From assembly GCF_014337925.2 (NCBI RefSeq), contig NZ_CP143423.1, forward strand, positions 1,022,501 through 1,086,500: 64,000 nt of DNA, given 5' to 3'. The notes under the pieces are model-generated. The model saw only the letters and a program-made list of their open reading frames with translations, ran no database searches and was not told the DNA's origin. Both the position numbers and the translations under genes were made by a program. How positions within the stretch are numbered: the stretch's first letter is position 1; each line of letters starts with the position of its first letter. The DNA is from Roseobacter fucihabitans. Its GTDB lineage: Bacteria; Pseudomonadota; Alphaproteobacteria; Rhodobacterales; Rhodobacteraceae. This document shows positions 46,629 through 55,731 of this stretch, piece by piece.

Positions 46629-47687
46629 ATGCTTGGAAACACACTGAAAACCTTGACCCTTGCCGCCTTTCTGGCGGGCACTGCGATGGCGGCGACCGCA
46701 GCGGATTTCAAAATCCGCGCCACGGCGAATTCGAATGAGAACGACGAAGACTATGATGGTCTGGTTGTCTTCAAGAACTACGTCGAGGCCGCCTCCAACG
46801 GTGCCATCGAAGTGGAGCTTTTCATCGGTACGCAGCTGTGCGGTAACGGTGCGGAATGCCTGCAAGGCGTGGCGGATGGGACAATTGATATTTATGTGTC
46901 GACCTCCGGCGGCGCATCTGGGATTTTCCCATATGTTCAGGTGCTTGACCTGCCGTACCTGATGGCGGATGACCGGATTGCCGAAACCGTGCTGTCGGGC
47001 GATTTCACCCGCAAGATGCGCGCGATGGCACTCGAGGATTCCGGTGACACGATCCGTCTGATGACCATCGGCAACACCGGCGGCTGGCGCAATTTTGCCA
47101 ATACTAAACGCCGCGTTGCGGAACCTGCCGATATGGCAGGGTTGAAGATCCGCACCGTGGTCGCCGATCTGCCGCAGGAGTTGGTCAAGGCATTGGGTGC
47201 CGCCCCGACGCCGATCCCGTGGCCGGAACTCTTTACCTCCTTCCAGACCGGTGTGGTTGAAGGCTCCAAGAACGGGATCACCGACATCATGAGCATGAAA
47301 TTCCCCGATGCGGGTCTGAAATACGTGACGCTGGACGGGCATGCCTATATGGGCGCGCTGTGGTGGATGAATAACGCCAGATTCCTGGAAATGCCCGAGG
47401 ATATGCGCCGCGTTGTGGTCGATGGGTTCTATGCGCTGCAACAAGCAACTTTTGCCTCGCCCAAGCGCAAATCCATCGAGGCTTACGAGCAGTTCGTGGC
47501 CGAAGGCGGGGACCTCTATGTGCCCACACCAGAGCAGAAAGCGGCCTTCAAAGAGGGCGCGGCCCCTGTGTTTGACTGGTTCAAGGCCAACGTCGGACGC
47601 GGCGAGGAAATCTTCGATGCGCTCTCGACCGCTGTTGCCGAGGCCGAAGCCGAGGTGGGCGAAGCCCGTAACGCTGACCTCAACTGA
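46629..47687 (+). CDS. TRAP transporter substrate-binding protein (DctP type)
   Basis: This 352-residue periplasmic protein has a signal peptide (LAAFLAGTAMAATAA). The DctP signature GLKIRTVVADLPQELVKALG carries the ligand-binding arginine, and GAAPTPIPWPELFTSFQTGV follows. ATG 46,629 is chosen for its GGGAGAG site and because the signal peptide begins there. The presumed substrate is that of the monooxygenase operon upstream. A hairpin at 47,698-47,720 follows. Confidence 0.92.
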   Translation: MLGNTLKTLTLAAFLAGTAMAATAADFKIRATANSNENDEDYDGLVVFKNYVEAASNGAIEVELFIGTQLCGNGAECLQGVADGTIDIYVSTSGGASGIFPYVQVLDLPYLMADDRIAETVLSGDFTRKMRAMALEDSGDTIRLMTIGNTGGWRNFANTKRRVAEPADMAGLKIRTVVADLPQELVKALGAAPTPIPWPELFTSFQTGVVEGSKNGITDIMSMKFPDAGLKYVTLDGHAYMGALWWMNNARFLEMPEDMRRVVVDGFYALQQATFASPKRKSIEAYEQFVAEGGDLYVPTPEQKAAFKEGAAPVFDWFKANVGRGEEIFDALSTAVAEAEAEVGEARNADLN

Positions 47688-47697
47688 TCCGCATGAA

Positions 47698-47720
47698 GAG
47701 GGCCCGCCCAATGGGCCCTC
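47698..47720 (+). terminator. Terminator-like hairpin after the TRAP operon
   Basis: A perfect 8-bp stem (GAGGGCCC with GGGCCCTC) encloses GCCCAAT. The following bases are pyrimidine-rich but not a pure T-run, so efficiency is uncertain. Confidence 0.6.
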
Positions 47721-47805
47721 TCCTCCGCTTCATTGTTCCAAAAATATGCCCTGCGGCGAGGGTTAATCCAAATGCAACGCATATGCAGGCACTTCTTGGG
47801 TCATA

Positions 47806-48238
47806 TTAACGGAATGGATACATCCAGACCTTGTAATCAGCGACCAGAACATGCGCTTTTTCGATCTCCTCCGGCGTCATTTTCTTGTCGACCTCTTCAA
47901 GGCTGATCACGGCGTCGGGATCACCGCCAATCGCCGAGAGCGTATACCACTTATAAGCGCGCACCAGGTCCGGGCTGGGCAATCCGCGCCCGACCTCATA
48001 ATACCACCCGACACCGGATTGCGCGCCCGGATGACCCTTCATCGCCGAACGCAGATACCACTCGAAGGCGCGCACGTCATCGCGCGCCACCCCAAGCCCC
48101 ATCGTATAGATGACGCCAATCAATTCCTCCGCATCCGCATTGCTCGAGCGCGCGGCGGGCCACAGCGCGGCGTAGGCCTCCTCGAATTGCCCGGCCTCCA
48201 TCATGTCACGCGCCTCTTCGGTTTGGGTGCCGCCGCAT
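47806..48238 (-). pseudogene. Sel1-repeat lipoprotein, signal peptide lost to an IS insertion
   Basis: The minus strand encodes Sel1-like helical repeats (AEELIGVIYTMGLGVARDD; GAQSGVGWYYEVGRGLPSPD) of the kind that mediate protein contacts in the envelope. Before the first ATG the frame reads GCGGTQTEEARDMMEAG, which looks like a lipoprotein beginning at its lipobox cysteine. The upstream signal peptide is missing because IS3 sequence begins at about 48,240. The remaining 132-residue frame from 48,204 could still be made but would not be exported. Confidence 0.6.
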
Positions 48239-48239
48239 C

Positions 48240-48918
48240 CACGTGATGATTGCGCGGGAGGGCTTTGAGGTGAACCACAAGAAAGTGCGGCGCATCTATC
48301 GTGAAGAGAGAAGCTTCAGGTGTGTCGCAGGGGTGGCAGGAAGCGCGCGTTGGGAACGAGGAAGCCAATGGCATTGCCCAACGGACCGAACCAGCATTGG
48401 TCGTTGGATTTCGTGTCTGACGCGCTGACAGATGGACGTCGGTTTCGCATTTTGGCAGTTGTCGATGGCTTCAGCCGCGAGAACTTGGTGCTGGTGGCCG
48501 ACACGTCGCTGTCTGGTCAACGGTCGCGCGTGAACTGGATCAGATCATTACTGAACGCGGCATGCCAACGACGATTGTATCGGACAACGGTACCGAGTTC
48601 ACCAGCATGGCGATCCTCTCAAATGGGTTCAGGATACCGGCATTGACTGGCACTATATCGCGCCCGGAAGGCCCCGGCAGAACGGTTTCATTGAAAGCTT
48701 CAACGGCAAGCTGCGCCCCTCTCGTGCATGTAAACATGCACTGCCGGGCAGTGGATGAATGCCTCAACGAAACGCTGTTTGGTGCTTTAGGCGATGCTCG
48801 CAAAACGCTCGAGGAATGGCAGGAGGATTACAACTGGCAAAGACCACATTCAGGCTCGGGCAACCTGACCCCGATGGAATTCTCGCACAGAAAGGCGATG
48901 GACAAAATGGCCGCCTAA
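48240..48918 (+). pseudogene. IS3-family transposase orfB remnant (copy 1)
   Basis: Pieces in three frames rebuild an IS3-type DDE transposase: [81 protein letters not shown]. Frame breaks occur near 48,315, 48,515, 48,620 and 48,717. The last is a clean 37-bp insertion of a palindromic element (48,717-48,753) between the codons for GKLR and DECLNE. The 5' part of the IS is absent. It abuts the decapitated Sel1 gene. Confidence 0.82.
48717..48753 (+). repeat. Palindromic miniature element, copy A (37 bp)
   Basis: Starts CCCTCTCGTG, has the hairpin TGCATGT-AA-ACATGCA, and ends CTGCCGGGCAGTG. It interrupts the IS3 transposase between the codons for GKLR and DECLNE, so its borders are fixed to within a base or two. 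Confidence 0.75.
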
Positions 48919-48957
48919 CGCCAAAGATCTAACCCAAAGGATTCCGCGCAAAGCCGG

Positions 48958-49758
48958 ATGAGACTTGGGGATCAGGGCAAGGTTGCTGCAGCTCTCTTCA
49001 GAAATTGGCAGAAAATTGCTGAATCCAATCGACTCTTTTTACAAGCAACACGCGTTTTCCCTTTCTCGGCTGCAAGTATTACTGGTCTTACGAATGGGGG
49101 ATATAACCGGAGGCTGAGAGAGTTTCTGCGGGTAGAGAATATAGGCGATGAGGAAGCGGGCGTGTCGAGCCATATGATAAGAAAGCTCTATGCCAACTTT
49201 GCTTACATTACGGATCCGCGCCTTGTCGAAGTGCTGCGTGTTCAATACGGCCATTCATCGTTGGCGATGACCTATCAGTACACCCACAATCCTAAACAGC
49301 TTGACGCAGTAGGTGAAGTCGAGCGTGCTTTGACGCTGCGACGAATGAAAGAGCTTATACATGGTGAACCGGTCGCTGGTAGAGCTGCTTCTGCACTTGC
49401 CATAGATAACGAATTCCAGCAGTTGAAGGCCGTAACGAAAGATGGCGGCCAACAAATTTGGATCGAAACCGAAAAATGGATTCAGAAACACGACCTGCGC
49501 TTTCACGAATGTTCTCATGGAGGATGTTTAAATGTTGCTCCATCCGAGATGCGTTGCAAAGAACTAAACGATACGCCGGAGTACTTGGATGATCATGAAC
49601 CTGATCTAAGCAATCGCTCAGCGGGAACATGCATCGGCTGCAAAAATTTCATCATGATGAGCTCACACAGAGCTTTCTGGATCGAACGATATCGAGTGGG
49701 TAAGCAATTCATGGAGAGAGTTGGTCTTACTTTTCCGACCAGTTTGCAGCCTTGTTAA
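48958..49758 (+). pseudogene. Tyrosine recombinase C-terminal fragment with cysteine-rich tail
   Basis: The 266-codon frame has the back half of a phage-type integrase: SSHMIRKLYANFAY with a catalytic Arg, then VQYGHSSLAMTYQYTHNPKQ with the His region and the Tyr nucleophile. The N-terminal half, including the first catalytic Arg, is missing; IS DNA precedes it. Unusually, about 130 residues follow the nucleophile, including cysteine pairs (HECSHGGCLN, GTCIGCKNF) that may bind zinc. A full-length relative would be an accessory-type recombinase; this copy should be inactive. Confidence 0.65.
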
Positions 49759-50004
49759 GATGGATCAGGGTTTCATTTAGGCTGCCAATCTCATTGGTTC
49801 TGTTTTGCTGACATAGGCCTCATTGGGGGTCAATATGCCGCGGGTCGAATGTGGGCGCTCAGAGTTGTAATAGGTCAGCCATTTGCTGATCCCCGCCCGC
49901 ATTTCTGAACCCGCCTCAAAGGCGTTCAGGTAGACGCATTCGTATTTCAGTGATCGCCAAAGCCTTTCAATCATGCGATTGTCCCGCCAGGCAGCTTTGC
50001 CATC

Positions 50005-50043
50005 TATTACCGTCAGTGCATTGCGTAGCAATGTCACGAGAGG
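50005..50043 (-). repeat. Palindromic miniature element, copy C (39 bp)
   Basis: On the minus strand it reads CCTCTCGTGA, hairpin CATTGC-TAC-GCAATG, then CACTGACGG and a divergent end. It adds 13 codons in frame inside the transposase core, between Met and Asp of a conserved SMDGK-type motif. Confidence 0.7.
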
Positions 50044-50520
50044 CATGCTGATCTTGATCTTTGCATCCGTGAGCACGTCGATCCAAGCACCACTGGTAAA
50101 TTGGCTGCCTTGGTCCGTATTAAATATCTCTGGCCTGCCGTGCTTTGCCAGTGCCTCTTTCAAGGCTTCAACGCAGAAGTCCGCGTCCATGCTGTTGGAC
50201 AACCGCCAAGCAAGGGCTTTGCGACTGTACCAATCCATGATTGCCACCAGATACAGAAAGCCACGCCGCATCGGGATGTAGGTAATGTCAGCACACCATA
50301 CCTGGTTCGGGCGGTCGATCACGGCTTTCCTAAGCAAATACGGCCAGATCTTATGCTGGGGATGTTTCTTGCTCGTGTTGGGTTCCTGATAGATCGGGAC
50401 CAAACGCATGAGCCGCATGAGAGGGCGCACGCAATGGCGACCGCATTTGTGGTTGTTGCGTTGCATGCACCGCGCCATTTGACGTGACCCCTACCATGGC
50501 GTTTCGAGGAATTGCTTATC

Positions 50521-50561
50521 CCCTCTCGGGATCATGCTTCGCATAACCCTGCCGGGCAGTG
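50521..50561 (+). repeat. Palindromic miniature element, copy B (41 bp)
   Basis: Reads CCCTCTCGGG, hairpin ATGC-TTC-GCAT, and ends CTGCCGGGCAGTG. Removing it restores the transposase codons for EIIDKQFLETPW exactly, so the insertion is clean. Its 41 bp shift the frame. Confidence 0.75.
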
Positions 50562-50724
50562 AATGATTTCCATGAACCGTAGGTTCTCAGCGCTCTCCCC
50601 CTTCGGTTCATAGTACAAGTGGGATCGGGTCAGCGTCAGCAGCTTGCATTGACGGCGTACACTCAGCTTGTGCTCCTTACTCACCATTTTTGCCTCGCGT
50701 CCCGAGCAACTGATGCGAGGCATC

Positions 50725-50765
50725 CACTGCCCGACAGGCGCATGCGCAGCATGCTGCCGGGAGGG
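50725..50765 (-). repeat. Palindromic miniature element, copy D (41 bp)
   Basis: On the minus strand it reads CCCTCCCGG, hairpin GCATGC-TGC-GCATGC, and ends CTGTCGGGCAGTG followed by GATG. It lies at the border between the IS3 copy 2 start and the IS256 fragment. Confidence 0.7.
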
Positions 50766-50981
50766 GGCAATGACGTCGCAGTGCCCATCGACATTTCGCG
50801 TGACCGCGATGACAGTTTCGAACCAGAACTAATCCAGAAGGGTCAAACCCGGATCGACGGGATGGATGACAAGATTATCGGGCTCAATGCCGCCGGGTTG
50901 TCGACCCGCGATATTCGCGCCCACCTTGAAGAAGTTTATGGCTTGAAGGTTATGCCTCAGATTAAATACAAAACGCTTTAG
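50766..50981 (+). pseudogene. IS256 (Mutator)-family transposase fragment
   Basis: About 65 codons resemble the early part of IS256-type transposases: NDVAVPIDISRDRDDSFEPE, then KIIGLNAAGLSTRDIRAHLE and VYGLKVMPQ. The frame then runs into unrelated sequence and stops at 50,981. The catalytic core is absent. Palindromic element D sits directly before it. Confidence 0.75.
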
Positions 50982-51277
50982 TGCGAGAGTGCAACCTATG
51001 GCAGTTTGGTCGCCACAAACTTTGGCCCATTGGTAAAGAAGATCATCTTGAATGGCCACAGGCGTCTGGTGTGTTGCTAAACGACAAGAAGATGCGCCGC
51101 GCGTTTAAGAACAGTCAAAATAATGGGGTTCAAAAGATGGTTCCGCGCGAAGGATAGGAGGTCTCGTTTATTGAATCTGCCCATGAGCCGTACTGTTAGG
51201 GCGCGGACTATTGCGCGTGGGAGATACAAAGGAATTGGGAAATGGGTGAAGGTCACTTCTATACGGTCATAAAAAAT
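50982..51277. other. Noncoding stretch with a weak basic ORF
   Basis: No firm gene is present. A 49-codon plus-strand frame (ATG 51,123 to TAA 51,272) would give a very basic peptide (MGFKRWFRAKDRRSRLLNLP then MSRTVRARTIARGRYK). It has no clear ribosome site and ends against the terminator of the convergent pdh operon. The rest is probably decayed IS sequence. Confidence 0.3.
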
Positions 51278-51302
51278 CGCCACAGGAAATTCACCTGTGG
51301 CG
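51271..51302 (-). terminator. Rho-independent terminator of the pdh operon
   Basis: Minus-strand arms CGCCACAGG and CCTGTGGCG (9 bp) surround a 7-nt loop and are followed by a T-run (the A-run at 51,271-51,276 on the plus strand). It lies about 160 bases after the pdhC stop. The interval 51,303-51,463 shows no gene. Confidence 0.85.
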
Positions 51303-51463
51303 CGTAGGCACGAAGCACCAACATTGAATTTGCAGCCCGCCACATTTACCAAGTTATCCGATCAACACAGACCGCTCTAACCCTATTTAGTGATTACTCC
51401 TCAATGCGACGGTGATCGCCGTGGCATCACGGTACTGTTTAGCCAGGTCTCAGAAGTGCCATT

Positions 51464-52759
51464 TCAAGCCAGCATCACCATCGGGTTCTCAAGATTATCT
51501 TTGATGGATTGCAGCAGTTGAGCACCCAGCGCACCGTCAATCACACGGTGGTCGACTGACAGGGTGACGGACATAACGGTCGCTATTCCCAATTCTCCAT
51601 CTTTGCTAACAACCGGCTTTTTGATACCGGCACCGACGGCCAAAATGGCACCATGCGGTGGGTTGATCACGGCGTCGAAGTTATCCACGCCAAACATCCC
51701 AAGATTGGAAATCGCGAAGCTGCCGCCCTGGTATTCGTGGGGTGCAAGCTTCTTGTCCCGTGCGCGTGCGGCCAGATCCTTCATCTCCGATGACAGCGCG
51801 GAAAGCGACTTCATCTCTGCATCCTTGAGAACGGGCGTGAAAAGCCCCCCCTCAATAGCCACCGCGACGGCGACGTCGGACGGCGTGAGTTTCAAAATGC
51901 GATCACCGGCCCACACCGCATTCGCATCCGGCACGGCCTGAAGCGCGAGTGCACACGCCTTGATTATAAAATCATTCACCGACAGTTTGATGCCGCGACC
52001 CTCAAGCTGCTTGTTGAGATCGCTCCGAAACTTAAGCAAGGCATCCAGCTCGATGTCCCGACGCAGGTAAAAATGCGGTATGGATTGTTTGGCTTCGGTC
52101 AGACGTGCGGCAATCGTTTTGCGCATACCGTTGAGGGTCACTTCCTCGAAGGCGCGCCCCTCATACATCGCCATGACCGCGTCCGCGGCTGGGCCTTTTG
52201 ACACGTCCGGTTTGCTTTGCGCGGCAGGTGCGGGCGCATCAACCGTTGGTTTGGACGGTGTTTTCTGCACGCCTTCCAGGTCGGCTTTCACGATACGCCC
52301 ATGGGGGCCGGACCCTTTGAGCGTTGCAAGGTCCAGACCTTTCTCAGCGGCAATCCGGCGCGCCAGGGGGGAGGCAAAAACACGCGCGCCGTCTTTGCCT
52401 TGCGGTGCTGGCGCAGAGGCGGAGGGGGTGGGCGCGGCGGGTTCGGCCTGTTTCTGAGGCGCCTCCTTCGCAGTCGGCGCAGCCGCAGATGTGCTCTCTA
52501 TGTCATCGGCTGTTTCGCCATCTTCCAGCAGGACGGCGATGGCCGTGTTCACCTTCACGCCTTCACTACCCTCGGCGATCAGGATCTTGCCGATGACGCC
52601 TTCATCGACGGCTTCGAATTCCATTGTCGCCTTGTCGGTTTCGATCTCGGCCATGATGTCGCCGGAGGAAACCGTGTCTCCCTCCTTCACATGCCATTTG
52701 GCCAAAGTACCTTCTTCCATGGTGGGGCTCAGGGCGGGCATCAGAATTTCTGTGGGCAT
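51464..52759 (-). CDS. pdhC: Pyruvate dehydrogenase E2, dihydrolipoamide acetyltransferase
   Basis: This 431-residue E2 core subunit transfers acetyl groups from E1 to CoA. It has one N-terminal lipoyl domain with the lipoylated lysine in [13 protein letters not shown] (Lys43), an Ala/Pro-rich linker, a peripheral-subunit-binding domain ([18 protein letters not shown]) and a catalytic acetyltransferase domain ending with [16 protein letters not shown] (catalytic His). It is the last gene of pdhA-pdhB-pdhC. Its lipoyl domain is nearly identical to that on E1-beta. Confidence 0.95.
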   Translation of the reverse strand: MPTEILMPALSPTMEEGTLAKWHVKEGDTVSSGDIMAEIETDKATMEFEAVDEGVIGKILIAEGSEGVKVNTAIAVLLEDGETADDIESTSAAAPTAKEAPQKQAEPAAPTPSASAPAPQGKDGARVFASPLARRIAAEKGLDLATLKGSGPHGRIVKADLEGVQKTPSKPTVDAPAPAAQSKPDVSKGPAADAVMAMYEGRAFEEVTLNGMRKTIAARLTEAKQSIPHFYLRRDIELDALLKFRSDLNKQLEGRGIKLSVNDFIIKACALALQAVPDANAVWAGDRILKLTPSDVAVAVAIEGGLFTPVLKDAEMKSLSALSSEMKDLAARARDKKLAPHEYQGGSFAISNLGMFGVDNFDAVINPPHGAILAVGAGIKKPVVSKDGELGIATVMSVTLSVDHRVIDGALGAQLLQSIKDNLENPMVMLA

Positions 52760-52771
52760 CTTGCGCGCTCC

Positions 52772-54142
52772 TTATTTATAGGTGACTTGTTTCACGGCGG
52801 CGATGACCTCATCCGTGGTCACCAGCGCCAGTTTTTCAAGATTTGCGGCATAGGGCATGGGAACGTCCTTGCCAGTGCAATTGATGACGGGCGCATCCAG
52901 ATAGTCGAAGGCCTCCTGCATGATCACCGAACTGATATAGCTGCCCACGGAACCCTGCGGCCAGCCCTCCTCAACGGTCACGCAGCGGTTGGTTTTCATC
53001 ACCGATTTGATGATCGTCCCGGTGTCCATCGGGCGGAGTGTGCGCAGATCGACGACCTCGGCAGAAATCCCTTCCTCTGCCAGCTTTTCGGCGGCCGCCA
53101 GCGCATATTGCATGCCGATCCCGAAGCTGACGATGGTCACATCGTCTCCCTCGCGCCAGATCCGAGCTTTGCCAAATGGCACCGTATAATCGTCGATATC
53201 GGGCACATCGAATGTGCGCCCATAGAGAATTTCATTTTCCAGAAAAATCACCGGGTTGGGATCGCGGATCGCAGTTTTCATCAACCCTTTGTAATCTGAC
53301 GCGGAGTAGGGCATCGCCACTTTAAGGCCGGGGATCTGCATGAACCAGGCCGCGTAATCCTGGCTGTGTTGGGCACCAACACGCGCCGCAGCGCCGTTGG
53401 GTCCGCGAAACACCATGGGCGCGCCCATTTGACCGCCCGACATATAGAGCGTTTTGGCCGCGGAGTTGATGATCTGATCCATCGCCTGCATGGCAAAGTT
53501 GAAGGTCATAAATTCAACGATGGGGCGCAATCCACCAAAGGCCGCACCGGTCGCGATGCCGGCAAACCCATGTTCAGTGATGGGGGTGTCGATCACGCGT
53601 TTTTCGCCGAATTCGTCCAACATGCCTTGGGAGATTTTATAGGCCCCCTGATATTCCGCGACTTCCTCGCCCATCAGAAATACGGAATCGTCGCGGCGCA
53701 TTTCTTCGGACATGCCGTCGCGCAGGGCTTCACGCACCGTTTGCTGTTTCAGCGTGGTGCCTTCGGGCCAATCCGGAGAGCTGTCGGTTTCGGGCGCCTC
53801 GGCGGCCCCTGAAGGGGACACCTCACCGCCCGCGTCGGCTGCTGGAGCAGCCTCCGGTGCCGCAGCAGGTGTTGTATTTCCAATCGCAGAGGCGTCTTCG
53901 CCCTCTTCCAGCAGGATCGCGATGGCGGCGTTCACTTTCACGCCTTCTGTGCCTTCCTCGATGAGGATCTTGCCAATGATGCCTTCGTCGACGGCTTCGA
54001 ATTCCATCGTGGCCTTGTCGGTTTCGATCTCGGCCATGATGTCACCGGAGGAGACAGTGTCGCCCTCCTTCACGAGCCATTTGGCCAGCGTGCCTTCTTC
54101 CATGGTGGGCGAGAGGGCGGGCATGAGAATTTCAGTTGCCAT
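52772..54142 (-). CDS. pdhB: Pyruvate dehydrogenase E1 beta subunit with N-terminal lipoyl domain
   Basis: This 456-residue protein is about 130 residues longer than a typical E1-beta because it carries a lipoyl domain (residues 1-80, lysine in [11 protein letters not shown]) and an Ala/Pro-rich linker before the transketolase-like domain. The latter includes [38 protein letters not shown] and [16 protein letters not shown]. This fusion is a known alphaproteobacterial trait. It forms the E1 heterotetramer with pdhA, whose stop lies three bases upstream. Confidence 0.95.
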   Translation of the reverse strand: MATEILMPALSPTMEEGTLAKWLVKEGDTVSSGDIMAEIETDKATMEFEAVDEGIIGKILIEEGTEGVKVNAAIAILLEEGEDASAIGNTTPAAAPEAAPAADAGGEVSPSGAAEAPETDSSPDWPEGTTLKQQTVREALRDGMSEEMRRDDSVFLMGEEVAEYQGAYKISQGMLDEFGEKRVIDTPITEHGFAGIATGAAFGGLRPIVEFMTFNFAMQAMDQIINSAAKTLYMSGGQMGAPMVFRGPNGAAARVGAQHSQDYAAWFMQIPGLKVAMPYSASDYKGLMKTAIRDPNPVIFLENEILYGRTFDVPDIDDYTVPFGKARIWREGDDVTIVSFGIGMQYALAAAEKLAEEGISAEVVDLRTLRPMDTGTIIKSVMKTNRCVTVEEGWPQGSVGSYISSVIMQEAFDYLDAPVINCTGKDVPMPYAANLEKLALVTTDEVIAAVKQVTYK

Positions 54143-54145
54143 GGA

Positions 54146-55150
54146 TCAAGCCTCCCCTGCTTGCGCATAAATATCGGTCCAAAGTTCCTCCAGCGCCGGT
54201 TCGGGCGAGGTCTTGGCAAACTCGGCGCTCTCGTTCACGATTTCCTTGATCTCTTTGTCGATCGCCTTGAGATCCTCCTCTGAGGCGTGTTTGCCCGTCA
54301 GCAGAAGGGAGCGCACATTCTCAATCGGATCGCGTTCGTCGCGCATTTTCTGAACCTCTTCGCGGGTTCGGTATTTGGCCGGATCCGACATGGAATGTCC
54401 GCGATACCGGTAGGTTTTGATTTCCAGAATATACGGGCCTTTGCCCGCGCGGCAGGTCTCGACCGCCTTTTGGCCCGCCGCCTTCACGGCCAGAACATCC
54501 ATGCCGTCAACCTCTTCGCCCTTTATTCCGTAAGCGGCACCGCGTTCCCAATAGCTTGGGGAATGTGTGGAGCGTTTGGTCGACGTGCCCATCGCATATT
54601 GGTTGTTCTCGATCACGAAAATGACGGGCAGGTTCCAGATTTCGGCCATGTTGTAAGCCTCATAGACCTGTCCCTGGTTCGCCGCACCATCGCCGAAATA
54701 GGCAAAGGTGACGTTGTCATTGCCCTTGTATTTGTCAGAAAACGCCAGACCGGCACCCAGCGGTACCTGTGCTGCCACAATGCCATGTCCGCCGTAGAAA
54801 TGTTTCTCCTTGGAGAACATATGCATGGAGCCACCCTTGCCCTTGGAATAGCCACCCTCGCGCCCGGTCAATTCGGCCATCACGCCCTTGGGGTCCATGC
54901 CGCAGGCCAGCATGTGCCCGTGATCGCGGTAGGACGTCACGCGCTTGTCGCCTTCTTTGGCCGCCGCTTCGAGACCGACGACAACCGCTTCCTGGCCGAT
55001 GTAGAGGTGGCAAAAACCGCCGATCAAACCCATGCCGTAAAGCTGTCCGGCTTTTTCTTCAAATCGCCGGATCAAGAGCATATCGCGGTAAAAGGCCGTT
55101 AACTCCTCCGCAGATACATTTGGGGTTTTGGTGGATTTTCGCGGTGCCAT
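54146..55150 (-). CDS. pdhA: Pyruvate dehydrogenase E1 alpha subunit
   Basis: This 334-residue thiamine-diphosphate enzyme decarboxylates pyruvate. The ThDP motif is GDGAANQGQVYEAYNMAEIW and ENNQYAMGTST, and the phosphorylation-loop region YRYRGHSMSDPAKYRTREEV is present. It is the first gene of the operon and is followed almost without gap by pdhB and pdhC. The dihydrolipoamide dehydrogenase gene is not in the window. Confidence 0.95.
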   Translation of the reverse strand: MAPRKSTKTPNVSAEELTAFYRDMLLIRRFEEKAGQLYGMGLIGGFCHLYIGQEAVVVGLEAAAKEGDKRVTSYRDHGHMLACGMDPKGVMAELTGREGGYSKGKGGSMHMFSKEKHFYGGHGIVAAQVPLGAGLAFSDKYKGNDNVTFAYFGDGAANQGQVYEAYNMAEIWNLPVIFVIENNQYAMGTSTKRSTHSPSYWERGAAYGIKGEEVDGMDVLAVKAAGQKAVETCRAGKGPYILEIKTYRYRGHSMSDPAKYRTREEVQKMRDERDPIENVRSLLLTGKHASEEDLKAIDKEIKEIVNESAEFAKTSPEPALEELWTDIYAQAGEA

Positions 55151-55296
55151 CAGAGCGGTTCTCCCTCGTCACGCCCGATGTCGGGCAGATAGTTTAGCGT
55201 TAAACTATTTAATATCGGATTCGCACGGCTAATGCGAGAGGCAATATGGCATATGGTTTTGATGCTTGTTAAGGTACTGCTTTAGATACGAAAACA

Positions 55297-55596
55297 CTAT
55301 CTGATGACGATTTCATCGGCGCGGATTAAACCCAGAACGGAGCGCGCCTGCTCGTCGAGTAAATCAAGATCGAGAAAGCCATCCGACAAGCGCCGCGTCA
55401 GGTTTTCCATCCGGGCCACCTGCGCTTTTACCTCTGAGAGCTGTCCGCGAAGCGCCTCCGCTTCGGCCACGATTTCTGCACGGCGGAACAGTCCAAAATC
55501 ACCCTGCACGGCCGCGAATGTGAAATACGTGGCCAGCCCCATGGCCAAGGCAAAAAACATGAAAGTGCCCAGAGCGGGCCGGGGGGTGCGGGTCAT
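55297..55596 (-). CDS. Septum formation initiator family protein (FtsB/DivIC-like)
   Basis: This 99-residue protein has one membrane segment (about residues 9-28, FMFFALAMGLATYFTFAAV) followed by a coiled coil (AEIVAEAEALRGQLSEVKAQ) and a short conserved end (LLDEQARSVLGLIRADEIVI). This is the FtsB layout; FtsB acts with FtsL and FtsQ at the division septum. It stands between pgk and pdhA on the same strand, the usual position in Rhodobacterales. Confidence 0.85.
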   Translation of the reverse strand: MTRTPRPALGTFMFFALAMGLATYFTFAAVQGDFGLFRRAEIVAEAEALRGQLSEVKAQVARMENLTRRLSDGFLDLDLLDEQARSVLGLIRADEIVIR

Positions 55597-55731
55597 CTGT
55601 CATTGCCTCATGCTCGCCTCTTACCGGGCGTGTGCGCAGTATGGCACAGGCAATCCCGCATGGGAATCCCCTTTGATTGGGGTTGTCCTGTTGCGCAGCA
55701 GGACAGAATTCGTTCCGTAAATCGCAGGCGA

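Larger units (their letters stand above)
49777..50687 (-). pseudogene. IS3-group transposase orfB (copy 2), disrupted
   Basis: The minus strand encodes a near-complete IS3-group transposase starting MVSKEHKLSVRRQCKLL, with the DDE core in QVWCADITYIPMRRGFLYL, IFNTDQGSQFTSGAW and the final Glu region MIERLWRSLKYECVYL. Three lesions are present: a 41-bp palindromic element (50,521-50,561) after the codons for MEII, a TAG for the Tyr of TPWYGSRQ, and an in-frame 39-bp element (50,005-50,043) between KISM and DGKAAWRDN. The first two destroy function. Confidence 0.85.

Noticed and set aside
51123-51272. Basic 49-codon ORF as a real small protein
   Set aside because: It lacks a ribosome site and abuts the convergent pdh terminator; kept only as a low-confidence remark.
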